In this document: one piece after another, positions 9,943-18,160 of the stretch
How positions within the stretch are numbered: the first letter of the stretch is position 1
Layout: each line of letters begins with the position of its first letter
Assembly (NCBI RefSeq): GCF_016100455.1
Contig: NZ_JACFSK010000001.1
Location: forward strand, 434,001 to 498,000
Direction of reading: 5' to 3'
DNA: 64,000 bases
DNA from: Bartonella sp. M0283
Lineage (GTDB): Bacteria > Pseudomonadota > Alphaproteobacteria > Rhizobiales > Rhizobiaceae
Translations under genes and position numbers: made by a program
Notes under the pieces: generated by a model
What the model was told of the DNA's origin: nothing
Databases searched by the model: none
Seen by the model: only the letters and a program-made list of their open reading frames with translations

Positions 9943-10233
9943 ATGTCATTTTTGCAGAGGCTTTTCGGCAAATCTAAACGCGCTTCAAATGAAAACTCAG
10001 AAATTGACGGCGGCCAAACAGAATATAAAGGCTTTATCATTTCTGCGACGCCTTACAAAAATGAAGGCCAGCTCCAGAGTTGCGGCGTTATTTCAAAAAA
10101 CGTCAATGGCGAAACGAAGAGCTACCGGTTCATCCGCGCGGACCGTTTTACCAATCTCGATGACGCCGTCGCCATGATTCATATCAAAGGCCGCCAGATT
10201 ATTGACGAGCAGGGCGAGCGGATTTTCGAATAA
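9943..10233 (+). CDS. HlyU family protein
   Basis: A 96-residue cytoplasmic protein of the HlyU family (Pfam HlyU), named after a Vibrio virulence regulator although alphaproteobacterial members are uncharacterised. It shows the family stretch EYKGFIISATPYKNEGQ and the later FIRADRFTNLDDAVAMIHIKGRQIIDE. I took ATG 9943 because AAGGAC lies just upstream and the protein then begins MSFLQRLFGK, as relatives usually do; a more upstream in-frame ATG falls inside the rpoD terminator. It lies between rpoD and a YcgN-like gene on the same strand. The regulator role is inherited from the family name and is not shown by the sequence: no clear DNA-binding helix-turn-helix is visible. Confidence 0.88.
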   Translation: MSFLQRLFGKSKRASNENSEIDGGQTEYKGFIISATPYKNEGQLQSCGVISKNVNGETKSYRFIRADRFTNLDDAVAMIHIKGRQIIDEQGERIFE

Positions 10234-10334
10234 TAGCCTGTTTTCGGGTGCCTGCTTCGACACGCATTTTTGTGAACCGAAAAGTCCCCACTGTTTCCGG
10301 CCTGTTACGGCGACACACTTTGAATGAAAGCCGT

Positions 10335-10802
10335 ATGAAAGAAATGAGCATGGACAAGCTTCCATTCTATAAAACAAAGCTGCTGGAGCAAATGACTCCC
10401 GAAGAATGGGAAAGTCTTTGCGATGGTTGCGGGCTGTGCTGTTTACAAAAGCTGGAAGATGAAGATAGCGGCGAAATTTTTGTCACGGCCGTTGGCTGCC
10501 GGTTGCTTGACGCGAAAAGCTGCCAATGTAGTGATTATCAAAATCGTAAGTCCATTGTTCCCGATTGCCTTTATCTTGACATTGAAATGGTGCGCTCGAT
10601 GCGCTGGTTACCGGAGACCTGCGCCTATAAGCTGGTTGATGAAGGCAAAGACCTGCCGTCATGGCATCACCTTGTTTCGCATGACAAGAAAAGCGTGCAC
10701 AAAGCCCACATCTCCGCTCGCGATAAAATTCTTGCCCATGAAGATGACCTTGCCTCGGAAGAAGATTATCTTGATTACATCATCGGCCCGATTAACGGCT
10801 GA
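10335..10802 (+). CDS. YcgN family cysteine-cluster protein
   Basis: About 155 residues. It contains the cysteine cluster CDGCGLCCLQK near the N-terminus, later CRLLDAKSCQCSDY, then CLYLDIEMV and TCAYKL, the pattern of the UPF0260 / YcgN family (related to YkgJ zinc/iron-cluster proteins). The family probably binds a metal or cluster; its function is not known. The exact start is uncertain: ATG 10335 (MKEMSMDKLPF) or ATG 10350 (MDKLPFYKTK) both give family-like lengths, and neither has a strong ribosome site. A longer frame from 10248 is unlikely because the added residues are not family-like. It is probably cotranscribed with the HlyU-like gene about 100 bases before it. Confidence 0.88.
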   Translation: MKEMSMDKLPFYKTKLLEQMTPEEWESLCDGCGLCCLQKLEDEDSGEIFVTAVGCRLLDAKSCQCSDYQNRKSIVPDCLYLDIEMVRSMRWLPETCAYKLVDEGKDLPSWHHLVSHDKKSVHKAHISARDKILAHEDDLASEEDYLDYIIGPING

Positions 10803-11285
10803 CGTTCAAGAATTTCGAGACATTTTTTCCGTTTGCTTGTCGGAATAAGTCTTTTGAAGAAACGCTTTAGATCCGAAAAAAATCTTCCGAAAATCACAAA
10901 GACGATCGACGGACGAAGTGAGGATTTGTTAAGACCGTAACAAAACTGTCTGCAGCATTCCCGTGCAAAAAGCCCGACGGTTGCTGTATCCACCCAATTG
11001 AAGCCTTATGAAGATAAACCCCCTTGGTCCGAGAAATTCTGTGAATTTTTAAGGAAAGAAAAATCCTTAAAAACCTGTCTCGGCTTGAATGCCACGCTTC
11101 CTTACAATGCAGTTCATAACTGACGCGTGTTCTTATCCGGTATGCCGGAAGACCACATAGACTCGTCCTTAAAACGGCCCACAGTATTGACCGGCGAAAC
11201 CAAGCCACAGATTGATCTTATGATCGTTTTCCTAATGCTATGCCGGAAAATGAACAATAAAGAGTAGCACCGGAAGCGGCTCTCA
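10803..11285. other. Intergenic stretch between convergent genes
   Basis: Spacer between the YcgN-like gene and the SIMPL gene. An imperfect inverted repeat GAACAATAA (11252-11260) / TTATTGTTC (11286-11294) overlaps the SIMPL stop and may help end its transcript. Nothing else is recognised. Confidence 0.45.
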
Positions 11286-12020
11286 TTATTGTTCGATCGC
11301 GAATGTCATTGTCACATTGACCTTGTAATCAAGTTCGCCGGAAGAAAAATTCGTCTCGTTCCGATATGCAGCGGCACTAGCCGCCATAAGACGCGGCATC
11401 ATCATATTGCCTGAATTATCTTCAGCAATGGTAATGACGTTTCCCAGTTTTACATTTGCGCTTTCAGCCAAAGTTTTGGCCTTGGCTATGGCTTCTGCAA
11501 CAGCTTTTTTCCTTGCATTTATAAGGTAAGGCTTCGTATCGGCATTGGTAAACGTAATACCGTTTACAGAATTGACACCCAACTTCATTGCTTCATCAAA
11601 AATCTTGCCGGCCTTGTTTATATCGCGCACACGCACGCTCAAACTATTGGAAACACGATAAAGAGGTGTATTTGCCTTTTTGGTTTTTTCGTTTTCCTCG
11701 ACATGGTAAATAGAAAGCCCCGAAGTCATCAGATCGGCATTTTCGATACCATCTTTCTTAAAGGCATCAAGAACCTTGTTCATCGTTCCATTATTGGCAT
11801 TCATCGCAGAATCGGCAGTTTCCCCCTCGGTCTCGACGGCAAGATTGATAATGGCAATATCGGGCTTTGCCTGTTCGTCTCCGCTTGCCTGAACAACAAT
11901 AATGGGTTCTGTTTTATTCACGTTTTGCGCATGAAGAGCAAGCGGCGAAGTGACACACAAAAAGGCAACACAAGCAGCAATTATTTTGGCGTTGCGGGGG
12001 AAAATACGGGACACTGTCAT
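11286..12020 (-). CDS. SIMPL domain-containing (DUF541) periplasmic protein
   Basis: A 244-residue exported protein. Residues 1-32 form a signal peptide (basic start, hydrophobic core AACVAFLCV, then ALHAQ as a likely cleavage site). The rest is a SIMPL/DUF541 domain: IIVVQASGDEQAKPDIAIINLAVETEG near the mature N-terminus and a conserved ARKKAVAEAIAKAKTLAE segment around residue 170 are typical (longer motif given in parts: ASGDEQAKPDIA, ARKKAVAEA, KAKTLAE). Family members such as Bartonella and Brucella BP26 are periplasmic or outer-membrane-associated immunogenic proteins of unknown biochemical role, forming ring-like channels. An AGGAG-type ribosome site precedes the ATG on the minus strand. 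Confidence 0.9.
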   Translation of the reverse strand: MTVSRIFPRNAKIIAACVAFLCVTSPLALHAQNVNKTEPIIVVQASGDEQAKPDIAIINLAVETEGETADSAMNANNGTMNKVLDAFKKDGIENADLMTSGLSIYHVEENEKTKKANTPLYRVSNSLSVRVRDINKAGKIFDEAMKLGVNSVNGITFTNADTKPYLINARKKAVAEAIAKAKTLAESANVKLGNVITIAEDNSGNMMMPRLMAASAAAYRNETNFSSGELDYKVNVTMTFAIEQ

Positions 12021-12172
12021 TTACTCCTCATTTTCAATAAGTCTCTGTCTTCTAGATAGAGTTTCGCGGACGAGATAAAAGCTTGAAGCGCTAAATTTTT
12101 CAAAAAGGTGAATAAGTTGACACGGTGGCACTTGTGTTGACGAAAATTTTAGGTTATTGCGGGGCTTCCGTG

Positions 12173-12249
12173 GGGCCTGTAGCTCAATTGGTTAGAGCCG
12201 GCGGCTCATAACCGCTTGGTTGGGGGTTCGAGTCCCTCCGGGCCCACCA
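12173..12249 (+). tRNA. tRNA with anticodon CAT, probably tRNA-Ile2
   Basis: A 77-nt cloverleaf including CCA. The acceptor stem is GGGCCTG / CGGGCCC, the D arm GCTC...GAGC, the anticodon loop CTCATAA with CAT, and the T arm has TTCGAGT; the encoded CCA is at 12247-12249. CAT can mean elongator Met, initiator Met or lysidine-modified Ile2. The anticodon arm and variable region (GCGGCTCATAACCGCTTGGT) resemble the enterobacterial ileX/ileY tRNA much more than elongator Met, and the first base pair is a normal G-C, which excludes initiator Met. I favour Ile2. The adjacent SIR2-HerA insert makes this a possible integration site. Confidence 0.9.
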
Positions 12250-12716
12250 CCTTCTGTTTATTCCCATAACATTTTGTTTTTACGACCTTATTTTTAAGGC
12301 GGGGAGACAGAGATTCATATTTTGCCCTCTTTTATAATTTGCCAGTGGCCTGCGTTTTGCTGTGACATCGATTGGAAAGTAAATTTCGACACACGAGCTC
12401 AAATCATCGGGTTTGTGCCGATTATAATGAAGCATGAACAGATCGCTAATAAAACCGGTGATGGCGATTTTACCGGAAGGCATGTCTAAAAACCTGCCGG
12501 AAGATATAAACTACCAAGCCCCGTTGTTATGGGTAACATGAGATATATCGGTTAAGAAGGTATCGCACAGGATAAAGGGAAGAAACGATTTAGATCAAAA
12601 TGTTGTTCGCATATTAGTTTCCAAAATCTTTTATTTATTGATGCGTTTATGTTTTTTATTTACTAATAGATTTACCTCCGGAAATGTAATGATATAGAAA
12701 TAGCGGGGAGGCGTGC
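12250..12716. other. Intergenic stretch between tRNA and the SIR2 gene
   Basis: AT-rich spacer; its left 230 bases contain an open minus-strand frame with no family resemblance. No integrase remnant or second copy of the tRNA 3' end is visible. The SIR2 promoter should lie near 12600-12700. Confidence 0.5.
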
Positions 12717-13742
12717 ATGGCACAAATTAAATCAATAGAACAAGTGGGGACCATTTCAGAATTGGTTCCTTTTTTTCAATCAGGGCGATTGAACTTCCTG
12801 TTGGGAGCGGGAGCCTCAGTGCCTATAGTAAAAGTTTTGGGTAACGTCGAACAAGAAATTAATGAGTCGCTTGCCAAAAATAATGAGCTTGAAGCTTTTA
12901 AGGAAGCATATAAATTTATTGAAAATATAGTTCATATTGACAATGATTTCGGTAAAGATAAAGACCGGAATAAAAAATTAGAAAGCTTTAAGGAATTTTT
13001 GGAGAATATTGACAAAATACTTTTTGAGAGAAAAACATCTATATTGCCTAGGCAGGCAAATATATTCAGCACAAACTATGACTTGTTTGTTGAATATGCC
13101 GCAGATTTTTTGCCTAATATAGTTTTGAACGATGGTTTTGTGCGTTCATATGCGTTAAATAATCGCCTAGTATACAAGCCGGAAGTTTTTTTTGATAGAA
13201 GATACAGAGGCGATGGACAATTTGAAAAATATGCGGAAATTCCTACTATAAATCTCATAAAGCTTCATGGTTCTTTGTCTTGGGGCGTTCAAGATAACGA
13301 GGTTTATTTTACAAAACCAATATTGCCGAACTTTAAATATTTAGAAAATAGCACATCAAAGCTTAAAGCTTGTCTCAAAAAAATTGCGGTTATTTTGCCA
13401 ATTATGAGCAAATTCCATGACACGCTATTTGAGCGGATTTATTACGAATCATTCCGCATTTTGTCAAAATCCATGGACTCTGAAAATGCTGTGTTAATTT
13501 CCTTTGGTTTCTCCTTTAATGATGAACATATTTTAGATATTGTTCGCCGCTCATTAAGAAATCCCACCGCCCAGCTCATTATATTTTCATATAGTTATAA
13601 AAGCTCTTTGGAATATCAAAAAAAATTCGAGGGGCAGAGAAATGTGTTGATTTACAGGATGGCCGATGAAAAGGAAAAAATAAATTTCAGCAGATTTAAC
13701 CAAATTCTTGGTAGCCTTGTTATAGGAAAAAACGATGAATAG
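12717..13742 (+). CDS. SIR2 family protein (putative antiphage NADase)
   Basis: A 341-residue protein with a Sir2-like Rossmann domain. GAGAS (residues 30-34) is the NAD-binding glycine motif, FSTNYDLFVE (around 117-126) the conserved Asn/Asp segment, and LIKLHGSLSW (around 180-189) holds the catalytic-position His. A C-terminal LISFGFSFNDEHI is typical of the SIR2 branch found in defence systems. These proteins are generally NAD+ hydrolases rather than deacetylases. GGGGAGG lies 5 bases before the ATG, a very good ribosome site. The next gene, a HerA-type ATPase, overlaps it by 8 bases, so the two are translationally coupled. Codons are AT-rich compared with the flanking core genes, which suggests acquisition. 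Direct function is inferred from pairing, not shown. Confidence 0.88.
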   Translation: MAQIKSIEQVGTISELVPFFQSGRLNFLLGAGASVPIVKVLGNVEQEINESLAKNNELEAFKEAYKFIENIVHIDNDFGKDKDRNKKLESFKEFLENIDKILFERKTSILPRQANIFSTNYDLFVEYAADFLPNIVLNDGFVRSYALNNRLVYKPEVFFDRRYRGDGQFEKYAEIPTINLIKLHGSLSWGVQDNEVYFTKPILPNFKYLENSTSKLKACLKKIAVILPIMSKFHDTLFERIYYESFRILSKSMDSENAVLISFGFSFNDEHILDIVRRSLRNPTAQLIIFSYSYKSSLEYQKKFEGQRNVLIYRMADEKEKINFSRFNQILGSLVIGKNDE

Positions 13743-15555
13743 CAGGCGTCTAATACAAGAGGCAGTGCTCAGAGTTGGCGAGGTGGTCGGGATTTCCGGC
13801 CGTAGAATTTACGTTGCAATTGACACAAATAAAAACCTTTCGGAACTTTTTTTGAATGGCGACGTCTTACGGAATGTAGGCGTCGGGAGTTATGTCGATA
13901 TACGCAAAGGTTTTTTGGGAATTATCGGGCGCGTAGAAGGAGAAAATGCGGACAGTATAGGGCAATATGAAAGAATTTTGGGACCGTTAAATGGAAAACG
14001 CATCCTAATCGTTTCTCTTGTAGGCTATATCGATAATTCCGGACAATACATAGGCGGCACCAAGGAGCTTCCATTAGTCGGAAATGAAGTATTCTTATTG
14101 ACTAAAACACGGACGATGCAAGTCCATAGTCTTGTTAGTGAAAATGATTTGGGCCTTCATATTGGTAAGACGGAATTCGAGGACTACGAAATTACATTGC
14201 CAATAGACGGGCTGATGAATAGTCATTTAGCCATATTTGGAAATACCGGCAGTGGGAAATCCAATACAGTGGCAACAATATATAGTAGCTTTATTAGAGA
14301 GCTAACATCCAGAAATGCGAAAAAATTTGAGCAGAACTGTAAAATATTATTTCTGGATTTTAATAACGAATATATATCGGATGAATGTATTTCACCTAAT
14401 AAGAAAGTTTATCAATTAAATACACGAATCGAACAGGACAAAATACCGATAGGTTCGGGTTCGCTATTAAATCTGGAAATCCTCAGCATTTTGGCAGATG
14501 CAACAGAAAAGACACAAAAACCTTTTTTAAAACGCGTATTGAGATCAATCAAATACATAGAAAATTCGTTTGATCCAGAGGAATGTTTTCGTGAAAAACT
14601 GAAGACAGAAATTGAACGCGTATTGTCAATGTCGGATAAGATACAAGCCAATTTACTTATGGATTATCTTATTCAAATTTTGAAAAATGATAATGAAAGT
14701 CATAATTTAGATGAAGACATAGAATGGAATAATAAAAATTCCAATTATACTCGTAAAGGCTGTCCCTCCGAGACATTCCAGTCCGAAAAAGAATTGTATA
14801 AAAAAACAAATCTATATAAAGCGGCGGAGCAGCAGAAATATCCGGAAGATACGATTAACCGTATTATTAATGTTTGTTATACGACATTGATAGACGATGT
14901 TCTTGCAAATAGGGCACAAAACGAGCATATTGCGCCGGCAATAAATAAATTAAAAAGTAAAATTGGTGATATTGAAAAAACGTTAGATACGACATCAAAT
15001 TCGAATGTTTTTGATGAAAGTAATATTGTCATCGTTTCTCTTGGTAATGTCAATTTAGAAATGCGAAAAACAATTCCGCTTCTTATCGCAAAAAAGATTT
15101 ACGAAGATCAGAAGAAAAAGAAAAGTAAGACGAGCTTGAACATTGTTATTGATGAAGCGCACAACATTTTATCTTATGAATCTTCGCGTGAGTCAGAGGG
15201 CTGGAAGGACTATAGACTTGAAACTTTTGAGGAAATTATTAAAGAAGGTCGAAAATTCGGCGTTTTTGTTACGATATCAAGCCAACGGCCGAGCGATATT
15301 TCTCCTACCATAACCTCGCAAGCACACAACTATTTCATTCATCGTCTCGTAAATCAAAAGGATTTACAGGCAATTTCCAGCGCGGTTTCATATATTGACA
15401 AATTGACAGAAGAATCCATTCCGACTTTGCCAATCGGGACGTGTATTTTTAGCGGGGTCGCTGGAAAAATGCCTCTTAAGCTTCTTATCAATCCGTTAAA
15501 TGACGCAGAACGACCACACAGTGATACAGTAAAGTTTTCTGATCTCTTGTCCTAG
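13735..15555 (+). CDS. HerA-like ATP-binding protein, partner of SIR2
   Basis: A 606-residue FtsK/HerA superfamily ATPase. The N-terminal 120 residues are a beta-rich HAS-barrel-like region (VGEVVGISGRRIYVAID). Walker A is GNTGSGKS at 169-176, and Walker B is LNIVIDEAHN around residue 468-477, followed by FVTISSQRPSDISP and IHRLVNQKD, the usual sensor and arginine-finger area. Bacterial HerA proteins form hexameric motors. Encoded with SIR2, they build a complex that blocks phage growth by NAD+ depletion or nucleic-acid processing. The start lies inside the end of the SIR2 gene, with AGGA about 7 bases before it. Isoleucine codon ATA and AAA/AAT are very frequent, unlike in carA or dnaG. Confidence 0.9.
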   Translation: MNSRRLIQEAVLRVGEVVGISGRRIYVAIDTNKNLSELFLNGDVLRNVGVGSYVDIRKGFLGIIGRVEGENADSIGQYERILGPLNGKRILIVSLVGYIDNSGQYIGGTKELPLVGNEVFLLTKTRTMQVHSLVSENDLGLHIGKTEFEDYEITLPIDGLMNSHLAIFGNTGSGKSNTVATIYSSFIRELTSRNAKKFEQNCKILFLDFNNEYISDECISPNKKVYQLNTRIEQDKIPIGSGSLLNLEILSILADATEKTQKPFLKRVLRSIKYIENSFDPEECFREKLKTEIERVLSMSDKIQANLLMDYLIQILKNDNESHNLDEDIEWNNKNSNYTRKGCPSETFQSEKELYKKTNLYKAAEQQKYPEDTINRIINVCYTTLIDDVLANRAQNEHIAPAINKLKSKIGDIEKTLDTTSNSNVFDESNIVIVSLGNVNLEMRKTIPLLIAKKIYEDQKKKKSKTSLNIVIDEAHNILSYESSRESEGWKDYRLETFEEIIKEGRKFGVFVTISSQRPSDISPTITSQAHNYFIHRLVNQKDLQAISSAVSYIDKLTEESIPTLPIGTCIFSGVAGKMPLKLLINPLNDAERPHSDTVKFSDLLS

Positions 15556-16232
15556 GAAAGACATATTGGCCGCCTGATTTCGAATAGGGAGCGGACATGA
15601 TTGTCAATGTAATGTTGGTGAAATGAAGGTTTGTTTCTATCTCAGCGTACGTACTAAATTCTTTAAACCGGTTCGATTTAAAAAATAGTTCTCTATCGTT
15701 TCAAGAAGCGTTTTTATATTAAAGGAAAAATAATTTAACGTGCCGAGGTTCTAGGTAGGCGGTGTTCTTTTTGGGCTTCGAGAACGAGCAATAAATTTGG
15801 GCACAGTACATAGCTCGGATTTTATTTTCATCTGAAACGACGTTTTGGGAATGCTCAGTTGATATAAGAAGTATTTTTTCGGACTTTTCGAAAGCTAGGA
15901 AAATTTTCGATCGATATCCTTCCCTTCGGCTTTATCAACCACCGAAAAAGAATATATAGGTAATTTATTACGTAGGTTTCGGCTGATATATCTGAACGTT
16001 GTCACATGTCGAAACTACTATTTTTATGAGTTCCGTTTATACTCTTTCGAATACCAAAAAGTTTTTGGCTAAGCGGCTTGACAAACAGAACTGGGCAAAG
16101 CTTTGACGGTTCAAAAACCGGTCTAAAAAACTCCGATTTTAAAAGCCGGTGACTCTCTTCATATTTGATTATGAAATCCTTGACTCTCGTTCTTGATGGG
16201 AACATCACATTCCTGCAAAAGGAGTCAGAGAA
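15556..16232. other. Intergenic stretch downstream of herA-like gene
   Basis: An AT-rich spacer with no convincing gene or RNA. It contains only short chance frames. No direct repeat of the tRNA end was found by eye, so the right border of the putative insert is not defined. Confidence 0.45.
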
Positions 16233-16430
16233 GTGAGTGAAGTTAGACAAAGAGACTATCAACAAGACGAAATTGACCATCTGATTGCTGATTATAATGG
16301 TGATGTAAAAACCTTGATTTCAAGGCTTTTGGACGAGCGTCAAATGCTCATCCGCCAAGTTGAAGTAGCCGCCTGTGCCATGTCATTCGGTTACGGGCGC
16401 GGTTGGAAACCGAAAATTCCTGTAAAATGA
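16233..16430 (+). CDS. Small conserved-looking hypothetical protein, 65 residues
   Basis: A GTG-started frame with AAGGAG at 16219-16224 giving good spacing. The product is soluble and probably helical: LIADYNGDVKTLISRLLDERQ is followed by a basic Gly/Trp tail (YGRGWKPKI). Similar short proteins occur in Rhizobiales, with the same order of an acidic helix, a leucine-rich helix and a GRGW-type end, but I know of no function. A strong terminator-like hairpin follows at 16517-16552, which supports a real short transcription unit. It lies 677 bases after the HerA-like gene and is probably not part of that module. Confidence 0.6.
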   Translation: MSEVRQRDYQQDEIDHLIADYNGDVKTLISRLLDERQMLIRQVEVAACAMSFGYGRGWKPKIPVK

Positions 16431-16875
16431 GTCTTTTGTATTTACCCCTTTTTTTGTTGCGGTGTGTTTTGTCAAAAACCGCAAAATCCAGTTAAAATTT
16501 TGGGGTCAGTTTTTATAGAGCGCAGCGCCTGCCAATAGCGGGCGCGCGCTCTTTTCTATTTTTGATCACCGGCCATCTAGTTATTGCGACGTGATTTTGA
16601 TTGGTAAAGCATTTCACATCTATAAAATAATGACTTCGTAATCTCTACCTGATGAAAGTGTTTTGGTTGTGGGTCTCTCAAATTGGTTCAAATGATACAC
16701 AATCGCGCTTAACTGCTCTCATTGATTGATTATTTCCAGGATTTGCATAAAGGCGGTTGCTCAAAAAAACGCCGCGGAAAATAGGAAGATACCAAATTCT
16801 GGTGAGCGCCATGTAAGCGCCATGAAAGAACATTCAAAAAGGCTGAAAATTATCAGGAATTTGCTTGTTGTGCTG
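16431..16875. other. Intergenic stretch between convergent genes
   Basis: Holds the strong hairpin at 16517-16552. Otherwise no recognisable element. Confidence 0.45.
16517..16560 (+). terminator. Strong GC-rich hairpin terminator
   Basis: AGAGCGC pairs with GCGCTCT and, after one bulged A, GCGCCTGC pairs with GCGGGCGC around the loop CAATA (16534-16538): a 15-bp stem with one wobble. TTTTCTATTTTT follows. It is unusually GC-rich for this AT-rich neighbourhood and most simply ends the transcript of the 65-residue gene. Confidence 0.75.
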
Positions 16876-17508
16876 TTATTTTCCGATGACTGCATCATAA
16901 AGATTGAGCTCATTGAGCATTTTATGAAGGCGTTTTCTGTTTTCTCTCCGGTTCAAGGAACGGATATAGCTTCGCAAGTGTAAAATATTTCGTTCGCCGA
17001 TCCCGTCAATCATGACAAATTCATAATGGTCGTCACGCCAGGATAAAACGAGATTATCGGTGTGAAAGCTTGTCAGTACAACCGGAGAGATATCCGCCCA
17101 TTGGTTCAGATCTTTCAACTCGGCTATATAATCGCTGATCTTGTCACCCATCTCACGAATGCTTTTTGCCGGTGAACCATCTTTGTCTTTTTCGATTTCG
17201 CAAACCGTTCCCCAGCCAAGATCGGTTCGTACGATTCCCAGTGTTGTCAAAATATGCGGAGTTCTGAGATTGGTATCGAAGTTCAAGCGCATGGTTTCGA
17301 GAAATTCGAATATGTTATAGACGTTTTCGCGTAATGGTTTGAAACGTTTTTTAAATGCGTTGTATTTTTCGTATTTTTCGGCCCATCTGTGTCGAACAAT
17401 TTTGATAATCAGATCGGGATTTTGCGGATGCTGAAAGATAACCCGGTGGCGACCATTGTCAAACAAGGGCGTGGTATTTCTCAGTTCGACAATGCCGGAT
17501 ATTTTCAA
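16876..17508 (-). CDS. YrbL family protein
   Basis: A 210-residue cytoplasmic protein of the YrbL family (Pfam YrbL-PhoP_reg), named from the PhoP-regulated E. coli YrbL. It starts with LRNTTPLFDNGRHRVIFQHP and ends with a kinase-like segment TSFHTDNLVLSWRDDHYEFVMIDGIGE (in parts: FHTDNLVLSW, FVMIDGIGE), a divergent protein-kinase/APH fold in which HTDN and DG sit where HxDxxxxN and DxD are found in true kinases. Whether it phosphorylates anything is unknown. It is convergent with the 65-residue gene. The ATG at 17508 is the first in frame, with no strong ribosome site. No phoPQ genes are nearby. Confidence 0.85.
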   Translation of the reverse strand: MKISGIVELRNTTPLFDNGRHRVIFQHPQNPDLIIKIVRHRWAEKYEKYNAFKKRFKPLRENVYNIFEFLETMRLNFDTNLRTPHILTTLGIVRTDLGWGTVCEIEKDKDGSPAKSIREMGDKISDYIAELKDLNQWADISPVVLTSFHTDNLVLSWRDDHYEFVMIDGIGERNILHLRSYIRSLNRRENRKRLHKMLNELNLYDAVIGK

Positions 17509-18160
17509 TTATGTTCGCCTGTCTGCCAATTTGCCAATGGGTTTCAATGCTGATTAAGTTGGTCAAACTCAACATTATAATATTTATCATTTTTAATAAA
17601 TAGAAATACTTGTGCAGTTTGGTATTTATTTCGTTATTCGACAAGTTTTATGAAAAACCGGAAACGGCGACGAACGACTGAAAAATCAAAGTAAATGCAG
17701 GAAAAACTGAAAAAGGGGTAGTTAGCCAAAAACTGGTCAAGGCAAGTTTTATGCTCTCAATAAAAGGTTATTTTTAATTCGATATTCGTTCCGGTATTAA
17801 TGTTGAGGAAACTCTGTGTGGGGGAGTTTATTTCAGAAGTGGAGCCGTTGGGTATCGTTTTCACAGGACATCCGGTAGCTCGAAAATACAAGGAAAAAAT
17901 CTTTTCTAAGCAGATCGTTTATGCGGATAAGCTGTTTTTCCGTTTCTTTTAAGAGGACGGGCAAAACCGAGTTGTTTTTTTGATATAAAGAGCTCTGATA
18001 AAACGAGTAATTTATTAACATGTAAACAATCTATTGAATGGTCCTGTCCTTGCTCTTTATAAAAAATAAACATACGATAATCGCGAAATAGCTTGTTTTC
18101 CCGTGGAAGCTCAAGGCTCGGGGAAATCGGAAGCGTGATGGGTTCAGGAGGAAAAGATAA
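17509..18160. other. Divergent intergenic region
   Basis: A 652-base spacer between yrbL-like (minus) and gabD (plus) that must contain both promoters. Short open frames on the minus strand have no protein-like features. No RNA or repeat recognised. Confidence 0.45.

Noticed and set aside
12280..12483. 67-codon minus-strand frame next to the tRNA, as a possible integrase remnant
   Set aside because: It shows no tyrosine-recombinase motifs (no R-H-x-x-R or catalytic Tyr context).
16640..16700. TTGGTTGTGGGTCTCTC resembling the tRNA 3' part, as a possible attR
   Set aside because: Identity to the tRNA T-arm region is too patchy and the acceptor end is absent.
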